64,000 nt of DNA from Spirosoma rhododendri (GTDB lineage: Bacteria; Bacteroidota; Bacteroidia; Cytophagales; Spirosomataceae): the NCBI RefSeq assembly GCF_012849055.1, contig NZ_CP051677.1, forward strand, positions 1,998,501 through 2,062,500. The letters run 5' to 3'. Each line of letters begins with the position of its first letter. Position 1 is the first letter of the stretch. Made by a program: the position numbers and the translations under genes. Below, one piece after another: positions 58,315 through 64,000 of the stretch. Below the pieces are notes generated by a model that was not told where the DNA came from, made no database searches, and saw nothing but the letters and a program-made list of their open reading frames with translations.

Positions 58315-60303
58315 ATGACTTACCTCACGCCCGAACGTCTGTACACGCCCGACCGCCGTACCACCGACCAGTCACTGCTTCAACGATACATCAACTGGCT
58401 ATTCGTCAAGAAAGGACTTTACTTCCGCGACTACGACGACCTGTGGGACTGGTCGGCGACGGATCTGGAAGATTTTTGGGAAAGCATCTATCAGTTTTTC
58501 GACGTTCAGAGTCATACCGAGTATCACCAGATTATCTATCGCCCCAACGACGAGGATATGATCGGTGTGCGGTGGTTCGAGGGGGCAACGGTCAACTACG
58601 CCGAGCATATTTTTCGCCACAAAACCAATCAGCGACCCGCGTTATTGTTTGCGTCGGAGCGGCAGCGGGCACAATCAGTGTCGTGGGCCACGCTCGAAGC
58701 CCAGGTCGCGGCTGTGGCAACGTGGCTGCGTGGTCAGGGAATTGGGCTGGGCGATCGGGTGGTGGCCGTTTTGCCCAATGGCCCGGAAGCGATCGTCGCG
58801 TTTCTGGCAACCAATGCCGTGGGTGCGGTGTGGTCGAGCTGCTCGCCTGATTTCGGTACGGCCAGTATCATCGACCGGTTTCAGCAAATCGAACCAAAAA
58901 TTCTGATCGCGGCAGACGGGTACACCTACAATGGAAAGCCTGTCGACAAAACCGACGCCATGCGTTCGCTGCGCCTTGGCTTACCTACCCTGCAACGGCT
59001 GGTGTGGGTGCCTTACCTCGACACCGACAGTCGGCTGGAGCGAGCCACGCTGTGGGACGATGTGTTGAAAACACCCGCCCCGGATGGACTCGTTTTCGAG
59101 CCAATTCCGTTCAACGACCCTATTTGGGTGCTGTATTCGTCGGGAACGACGGGCAAACCGAAGGCCATCACGCACAGCGTCGGCGGCTGTCTGCTTGAAC
59201 ACCTGAAAGTGCTGGCGCTGCACCAGGATGTACACGCGGGTGACCGCTATTTCTGGTATTCGACAACGGGCTGGATGATGTGGAATTTTGCCGTCGGGTC
59301 GATGTTGGTCGGGGCAACGCTCGTGGTCTATGACGGAGCCGCCGGTTACCCCGATCTGAACGTGCTGTGGAAGCTGGCCGAGGATGCACGTATCAATCAC
59401 TTCGGTGGGGGCGCTGCCTATTACCTGGCCTGTATGCGGGCCGGGCTGCGCCCCATCGACACCAATCGGCTGACGTCGTTACGCAGCATCGGTTCGACGG
59501 GGTCGCCCCTGCCAAACGAAGGGTTTCGCTGGGTGTACGAGTCAGTGAAAAGCACTGCCTGGCTAATTTCGTTCAGTGGCGGCACCGACATTTGCAGCGG
59601 CTTTGTCGGCGGTAATCCACTGCTGCCGGTGTACGAAGGCGAGATACAATGCCGGTTGCTGGGGTGCAGCGTCGACGCGGTCGATGAGCGGGGCCAATCG
59701 GTACGCGACGAACTGGGCGAAATGGTAATTCGGCAACCGATGCCGTCGATGCCGATTTATTTCTGGAACGACCCCAACAACGAGCGCTACCGCAGCAGCT
59801 ACTTCACCGATTTTCCGGGTCTGTGGCGGCACGGCGATTTTATCCGGATTACGCCCCGCAACAGCGTCGTTATCTACGGCCGTTCCGACGCGACACTCAA
59901 TCGGGATGGCGTACGCATCGGCACCAGTGAAATATACAGTGCCGTTGAAAGCCTGCCCGACATTGCCGACAGCCTGATCGTTGGGTTGGAGCAGCCGGGC
60001 GGGCGGTATTTTATGCCCCTGTTCGTGGTACTGCGTCAGGAGGCTGAGTTGACGGCTGCGCTGATCGATACGATCCGCAAGACGCTGCGGACGCAGTTTA
60101 GTCCCCGCCACGTTCCCGACGCTGTGTATGCCATCAGCGAGGTGCCGTACACCATCAGCGGCAAGAAGCTGGAAACACCGGTGAAGAAAATTTTGTCGGG
60201 TATAGATAGTTCGCTGGCTGCCAGCAAAGACACATTGCGCAATCCAGCCTCACTGGATCAGTTTGCGCGGTTTATGTCGGATGTCCGTTCGCAAAGTATC
60301 TGA
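58315..60303 (+). CDS. Acetoacetate-CoA ligase
   Basis: A 662-aa AMP-forming ligase that activates acetoacetate to acetoacetyl-CoA. The N-terminal half has the AACS-specific start (DLEDFWESIYQFFDV, MIGVRWFEGATVNYAEHIF). The P-loop-like motif is VLYSSGTTGKPKAITHS. The C-terminal catalytic Lys is in YTISGKKLETPVKKI. It would let the cell use acetoacetate for lipid or polyhydroxyalkanoate metabolism. The last codon overlaps a palindrome that may control the next gene. Confidence 0.92.
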   Translation: MTYLTPERLYTPDRRTTDQSLLQRYINWLFVKKGLYFRDYDDLWDWSATDLEDFWESIYQFFDVQSHTEYHQIIYRPNDEDMIGVRWFEGATVNYAEHIFRHKTNQRPALLFASERQRAQSVSWATLEAQVAAVATWLRGQGIGLGDRVVAVLPNGPEAIVAFLATNAVGAVWSSCSPDFGTASIIDRFQQIEPKILIAADGYTYNGKPVDKTDAMRSLRLGLPTLQRLVWVPYLDTDSRLERATLWDDVLKTPAPDGLVFEPIPFNDPIWVLYSSGTTGKPKAITHSVGGCLLEHLKVLALHQDVHAGDRYFWYSTTGWMMWNFAVGSMLVGATLVVYDGAAGYPDLNVLWKLAEDARINHFGGGAAYYLACMRAGLRPIDTNRLTSLRSIGSTGSPLPNEGFRWVYESVKSTAWLISFSGGTDICSGFVGGNPLLPVYEGEIQCRLLGCSVDAVDERGQSVRDELGEMVIRQPMPSMPIYFWNDPNNERYRSSYFTDFPGLWRHGDFIRITPRNSVVIYGRSDATLNRDGVRIGTSEIYSAVESLPDIADSLIVGLEQPGGRYFMPLFVVLRQEAELTAALIDTIRKTLRTQFSPRHVPDAVYAISEVPYTISGKKLETPVKKILSGIDSSLAASKDTLRNPASLDQFARFMSDVRSQSI

Positions 60304-60334
60304 TGAACCGGTTCATCAAATTTCAGTAAGTTTG
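60301..60334 (+). promoter_or_regulatory. 18-bp perfect palindrome and -7 box before the deacetylase gene
   Basis: TGATGAACCGGTTCATCA (60301-60318) is a perfect palindrome beginning on the stop codon of the ligase gene. TAAGTTTG (60327-60334) matches the -7 consensus. The palindrome covers the -33 region, so a bound regulator would block this promoter. Confidence 0.5.
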
Positions 60335-60352
60335 GGGGCATATTACGCTACT

Positions 60353-61270
60353 ATGTTTACTCGTCAAATTACGTCACTTGTACTAACGACCGCTCTGTCG
60401 GCTCTTCTCGTTAGCGGATTATCCAATTGCGGGTCGAAAGGTTCGACCGCCAGCGAAACTACCGATTCGACAGCCGCCGTAGCCTCGTCGGAAACCGAAA
60501 AAACGACGTCGGCCCCCGACCCAACCAAAATTCCGGCCGGTAAAGTGGCGGATGCGGCTGCGATTCTGGGCCGTACGCAGGTGCCCATTCTGTGTTATCA
60601 CCAGATTCGCGACTGGAAAGGCAGCGACTCGAAAGGGGCCCGCGATTACATCATCCCGACGCAGGCGTTCACCGATCAGATGCAGATGCTGGCCGACAGC
60701 GGGTTCCATCCCATCCTGCCCGATCAGCTGTATGCCTACCTGACGACGGGTGCCGCGCTGCCGTCGAAACCGGTCATGCTGACGTTCGACGATGGCGACC
60801 TCGATCAGTACACAACGGCCCTGCCTATTCTCGACAAGCATAAATTTAAGGCGTCGTTCTACATCATGACGGTAGCCATTGGTCGGCGCGGGAAGCAGCA
60901 CTACATGGACAAAGCGCAGATCAAAGACCTGTCGGACCGGGGCCACACCGTCGGTGCACATACCTGGGATCACCAGAATATGAAAAAGATGACGACGCCT
61001 GAGCAGTTGAAAACGCAGCTCGAAGAGCCCAAAGAAAAGCTGGAAGCCATCACGGGCAAACCGGTGCGCTACTTTGCTTTTCCATTTGGTTTGTGGAACA
61101 AACCCGCGCTACCCGAAATTCAGAAGCGTGGCTACGTAGCCGCCTTTACGCTGGCCGACGGTCGCGATGAGCAATATCCATTGATGACCGTTCGCCGGAT
61201 CATCGCTGGTGGGCAGTGGAGTGCTAAAACGCTGTACCGCAATATGACCCAAAGCTTCGACGGAAAATAA
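60353..61270 (+). CDS. Polysaccharide deacetylase lipoprotein (NodB/CE4 family)
   Basis: A 305-aa protein. ATG 60353 gives MFTRQITSLVLTTALSALLVSGLSNC, a lipoprotein signal with lipobox LSNC; an upstream in-frame start lies inside the ligase gene. After a Ser/Thr/Ala linker the NodB domain shows catalytic and metal residues: PILCYHQI, MLTFDDGDLD, VGAHTWDHQNM (H-x3-H) and YFAFPFGLWN. It probably removes acetyl groups from cell-wall or surface glycan in the periplasm. A strong terminator follows. Confidence 0.9.
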   Translation: MFTRQITSLVLTTALSALLVSGLSNCGSKGSTASETTDSTAAVASSETEKTTSAPDPTKIPAGKVADAAAILGRTQVPILCYHQIRDWKGSDSKGARDYIIPTQAFTDQMQMLADSGFHPILPDQLYAYLTTGAALPSKPVMLTFDDGDLDQYTTALPILDKHKFKASFYIMTVAIGRRGKQHYMDKAQIKDLSDRGHTVGAHTWDHQNMKKMTTPEQLKTQLEEPKEKLEAITGKPVRYFAFPFGLWNKPALPEIQKRGYVAAFTLADGRDEQYPLMTVRRIIAGGQWSAKTLYRNMTQSFDGK

Positions 61271-61293
61271 GCGAACAACGCCAAACTGCCTTT

Positions 61294-61349
61294 CATCCGC
61301 TCCGGCCGACTGACCTGTGTCAGTTCAGACGGGAGCGGATGTTTTTTTT
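61294..61349 (+). terminator. Intrinsic terminator after the deacetylase gene
   Basis: CATCCGCTCC / GGAGCGGATG stem with an inner ACTGA/TCAGT hairpin, followed by eight T. Confidence 0.9.
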
Positions 61350-61471
61350 GCGCTGATCGGCTCAAAAACGTATATGGGTCGCAGCTTCGGCGGGTAATTA
61401 AATAGACCCTGCCGGGTAAACCTTGCCGACTGGCGGAAGTTAGGTAACTAGCTTTATACACCTATACCGCC

Positions 61472-62407
61472 ATGCCTACCCGCATTCGCCTGGCCCTCGA
61501 CTGGACCCCCAACACCAACCATACCGGATTCTTCATCGCGCTGGCGAATGGTAGCTACGAACGAGTTGGCTTGCAGGTTGAGTTTATTTCTCCCGATGCC
61601 GACGACTATAGGCTGACACCGGCCCGACGGGTGGCGCGGGGAGAGGCCGAACTGGCGGTTGCCCCATCGGAAAGCATTATTAGTTTTCAGACGAACGCCG
61701 TGCCGATGGTAGCCGTCGCTGCTATGCTGGCCCGTGATGCCAGTGCTATCGTGACGCTGAAACAAAGCGGTCTTGACCGACCCAGTCGGCTCGATGGCAA
61801 GGTGTATGCGTCGTACAGCGCGCGCTACGAGGATGAGATTATCCGGCAGATGATCGTGAATGATGGCGGGCGGGGGCAGTTCGTGTCGCACAAACCCGCC
61901 CGGCTCGATATCTGGCATGCCCTGCTGACCAACGAAGCCGATGCGACCTGGATTTTTCTGCCGTGGGAAGGGGTGGAGGCCGAGCAGCGGGATATTCAGC
62001 TGAATCAGTTTTTGCTCGAAGAGTACGAAATTCCGTACGGCTACAGCCCAGTCTTGGCGGCTCACCACAACTGGGCAAGTCAGAACGCTGATGCGCTTCG
62101 TGGGTTTCTGGCGGCTACGACCGAAGGCTTCCAGTTCGCTGTCCGCGACCCCGACGAAGCCGCCCGGATTTTGCTGGAAACGGCCAGACACCCAACATTG
62201 ACCGATCTGGATTTTCTGGAAAAAAGTCAGCAGGTAGCGTCAGGGTATTACCTGGACGTCGACGGGCGATGGGGTGTCATGCGCCGTGACGTTTGGAACG
62301 CATTTGTCGGCTGGCTCATCCGCAACCGCCTGCTCAACTACCCCGACGGCGAACTCATTCAGCACTTCGACGTGTCAACGCTGTACACGAACGACTATTT
62401 GGGCTAG
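61472..62407 (+). CDS. NMT1/THI5-like periplasmic-binding-fold protein without a signal peptide
   Basis: A 311-aa protein starting MPTRIRLALDWTPNTNHTGF, the signature of the THI5/ThiY pyrimidine-precursor family. VARGEAELAVAPSESIISFQ matches the ligand-binding region. Unlike ThiY-type transporter subunits it has no signal peptide or lipobox, and no permease or ATPase gene is next to it. It has no cysteine, so it lacks the CCCFC motif of the fungal Thi5 HMP-P synthase. The likely ligand is a thiamin-pyrimidine precursor, but its role as a cytoplasmic protein is open. Confidence 0.82.
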   Translation: MPTRIRLALDWTPNTNHTGFFIALANGSYERVGLQVEFISPDADDYRLTPARRVARGEAELAVAPSESIISFQTNAVPMVAVAAMLARDASAIVTLKQSGLDRPSRLDGKVYASYSARYEDEIIRQMIVNDGGRGQFVSHKPARLDIWHALLTNEADATWIFLPWEGVEAEQRDIQLNQFLLEEYEIPYGYSPVLAAHHNWASQNADALRGFLAATTEGFQFAVRDPDEAARILLETARHPTLTDLDFLEKSQQVASGYYLDVDGRWGVMRRDVWNAFVGWLIRNRLLNYPDGELIQHFDVSTLYTNDYLG

Positions 62408-62411
62408 CGCC

Positions 62412-62493
62412 GGTTTAACGTTTGTCGTTTAATGCTTAAGGTCGCTTCTCCACGACTTGTTAACATTAAACCTTGAACCATAAACGTTAAACC
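62412..62493. repeat. Inverted repeat between convergent genes
   Basis: GGTTTAACGTTT (62412-62423) / AAACGTTAAACC (62482-62493) with partly paired inner sequence (GTTTAATG / CATTAAAC), filling the gap between the THI5-like and moaA genes. Confidence 0.75.
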
Positions 62494-62498
62494 CAACA

Positions 62499-63479
62499 TC
62501 ATCCCCCTATCGTCGCCATCGACTCGGTGACGGTGGCGCGTTGGCTTTCGGCGTCGAAGCCGTTGGCGGGGCGGTGAGCGAAAGCGCGCAGGAATGCAGC
62601 TTCCAGTTCGGTATCGGTAGCGCCGGAACGCATCAGAGCCCGCACGTCGAGGACGCCGTCGTCGTAGAGGCAGGTTTTGAGCGTACCCTGCGCCGTCATG
62701 CGAATACGGTTGCAGGTGCCGCAGAACGTTCGGCTGAAGGCGGCAATTACACCAAGGGTACCCTGATGGCCGGGAACCTGATAATTGGCCGAGGTTGAGT
62801 AGCGCGGATCGGGAATCTTGGCCAAGTCGGGGTAAAACGATCGAATCTCGTCCATGATCCGGCGGTGTGTCCAGTGCAGCACCGGGTAATGACTGCCCTC
62901 TCCGTTAAACGGCATCTCCTCAATGAATCGAACGTCGATTGGCTGATCGCGGGTCAGTTCGGCCAGCGGCAGAATATCCTGCGTATTCTGCCCATCCATC
63001 ACCACCGCGTTGATTTTCGTCTCGATACCGTTTGCCAGCAGCGCGTCGAGCGTGCGTAGTACGGCGGGGAGTTCGTCGCGCCGGGTAATCTGCTTGAAGC
63101 GGTCCCGGTCGAGTGTGTCGAGGCTCAGGTTAACGGCTTTTACGCCCAGTGCGGCCATATCGGCGACATGCGGAGCCGTCAATACGCCATTTGTTGTAAT
63201 CGAGAGGTCGTTGATCCCGTCGATAGCCGCCAGCCGATGCATAAACGACATCAGATCGGAGCGTACGAACGGCTCGCCCCCCGTAATCCTGACTTTCGAT
63301 ACACCCAGCCGGGCCAGCACCGTTACCAGCCGTTCCATTTCCTCATACGTCAGCAGGTGTTGCTTGGGCAAGTAGCGGATACCGGCTTCGGGCATGCAGT
63401 AAAAGCATCGCAGGTTACAGCGATCCGTTACGGCGAGCCGCAAATACGTGATAGGACGGTTGTGGTTATCGAAAATCAT
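62499..63479 (-). CDS. moaA: GTP 3',8-cyclase MoaA (molybdenum cofactor biosynthesis)
   Basis: A 326-aa radical SAM enzyme for the first step of molybdopterin synthesis. The N-terminal cluster is C21-NLR-C25-FY-C28, and VRITGGEPFVRSDL follows. The C-terminal cluster is in FCGTCNRIRMTAQGTLKTCLYD. The C-terminus ends in Gly-Gly (MATIGG), which the enzyme needs for activity. No other moa or moe gene is in the window. Confidence 0.96.
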   Translation of the reverse strand: MIFDNHNRPITYLRLAVTDRCNLRCFYCMPEAGIRYLPKQHLLTYEEMERLVTVLARLGVSKVRITGGEPFVRSDLMSFMHRLAAIDGINDLSITTNGVLTAPHVADMAALGVKAVNLSLDTLDRDRFKQITRRDELPAVLRTLDALLANGIETKINAVVMDGQNTQDILPLAELTRDQPIDVRFIEEMPFNGEGSHYPVLHWTHRRIMDEIRSFYPDLAKIPDPRYSTSANYQVPGHQGTLGVIAAFSRTFCGTCNRIRMTAQGTLKTCLYDDGVLDVRALMRSGATDTELEAAFLRAFAHRPANGFDAESQRATVTESMATIGG

Positions 63480-63682
63480 AAGCTACCGGTGTAACACTGA
63501 AACACACGTTTTGATTACAGGTTTTCTTTACCTGACATCTATCATCGATAAAAGACACTGAATGTACGGTACGATCGTCAACAGACAACCGTAATTCTAC
63601 CCGGCGGACTGTTGTTGGTTACTGATGAGTAATTGCCGAAAAATAACTGATAGAATAGACGTATTTGGCGGCATTTTATTAT

Positions 63683-63690
63683 TATTTTTG
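63683..63690 (+). promoter_or_regulatory. -7 box before the last gene
   Basis: TATTTTTG fits TAnnTTTG, with TTTG 15 bases upstream at 63664-63667 as a possible -33. It is 20 bases before the GTG start at 63710. Confidence 0.45.
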
Positions 63691-63709
63691 GAAGCTTAAT
63701 GCGTAACAC

Positions 63710-64000
63710 GTGAAAAAGGTAGTTTCGGTCGGTCTATCAGCTCTATTGCTCTGCCATGCACTGGCTTATGTGCTGGTGGGCATCAGTGCGTGGTATAAGG
63801 CTGAACACGACCTCTCTGAACGGCTGCGGGTGTACCGTTCCGTCGATAGTCTGGTGGAGTTCGATATTCCGCTGGATAATCAGATTGATATCAAACAGAC
63901 GGCCTCCGACGGTTTTACGCACCGGGGGCATTACTACAGCGTCGTCAGTCTGAACGTCGCTGGTGATACGTTACACATTACGGGGCTGGAAACAGAGCGC
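63710..64000 (+). CDS. Hypothetical exported protein, N-terminal 97 residues (continues past the window)
   Basis: The frame opens with GTG 63710 and is still open at the last base. It encodes MKKVVSVGLSALLLCHALAY, a signal or anchor helix, then a soluble region (WYKAEHDLSERLRVYRSVDS, VEFDIPLDNQIDIKQTASDG) with beta-rich sequence to the end. It resembles small Cytophagales membrane-associated proteins of unknown function. The family cannot be fixed from this fragment. Confidence 0.6.
   Translation, partial: MKKVVSVGLSALLLCHALAYVLVGISAWYKAEHDLSERLRVYRSVDSLVEFDIPLDNQIDIKQTASDGFTHRGHYYSVVSLNVAGDTLHITGLETER

Noticed and set aside
61472..62407. Fungal-type Thi5 HMP-P synthase
   Set aside because: The protein has no cysteine at all, so the CCCFC iron-binding motif needed for that suicide enzyme is absent.
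1..64000. tRNA, rRNA or riboswitch genes
   Set aside because: No cloverleaf-like or known riboswitch sequence was recognised in any gap by eye; a covariance-model search would be needed to exclude small RNAs.

Overview
The window is ordinary chromosome from a member of the Bacteroidota, most likely a Cytophagales bacterium close to Spirosoma. The reasons are the fairly GC-rich coding DNA, promoters of the Bacteroidota type (TAnnTTTG at -7, without E. coli-like boxes), few Shine-Dalgarno sequences, and the gene content: DUF1080 sugar enzymes, BlaR1 fused to TonB, secreted GH3 enzymes and EmrAB-TolC efflux. No tRNA, rRNA, CRISPR array, prophage or complete insertion sequence was found.

Layout. 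1-2512: a histidine kinase end, a response regulator fused to a thioredoxin-reductase-like flavoprotein, and a UBP-type zinc finger. 2604-4768: ergothioneine genes egtB-egtD. 4949-7297: secreted GH3. 7309-8071: two small AT-richer unknown genes enclosed by a 36-bp inverted repeat. 8152-13075: a secreted sugar-oxidation/hydrolysis locus (cytochrome-c beta-propeller and two DUF1080 proteins). 13294-16037: histidine phosphatase lipoprotein, then a BlaI-BlaR1-TonB sensor operon with a frameshift. 16296-17612: GH1. 17980-24237: one operon with a caa3 oxidase, CtaG, a Rieske protein and a cytochrome b carrying a fused cytochrome c, a complete quinol-to-oxygen route. 24579-35718: peptidases M14, Aminopep and M16, a DUF3108 protein, and a Na+/H+ antiporter gene cut by an in-frame stop. 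35949-36595: higBA with the toxin gene cut by an in-frame stop. 37262-39882: SCP2, methyltransferase, semialdehyde dehydrogenase. 39948-44870: MarR repressor with a divergent EmrA-EmrB-TolC operon and two matching operators. 44968-48489: ComB, GcvT, an MFS symporter. 48497-51428: tandem paralogues with a TonB domain at each end. 51639-63479: GH3, NIPSNAP, DeoC, a pseudouridine synthase with a long repetitive tail, acetoacetyl-CoA synthetase, polysaccharide deacetylase, a THI5-like protein and MoaA. The last gene runs off the window.

The most unusual layer is between the genes. Many intergenic gaps hold a long inverted repeat, and these fall into several sequence families. Some sit between genes that look co-transcribed. 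One gap (54087-54329) holds three palindromes nested inside each other with a 3-bp target duplication, which shows that such elements move. Another pair of arms (7309-8071) surrounds two genes, like a palindromic element that carries cargo. Three genes (blaR1-tonB, nhaP-like, higB) each carry a single disabling lesion.
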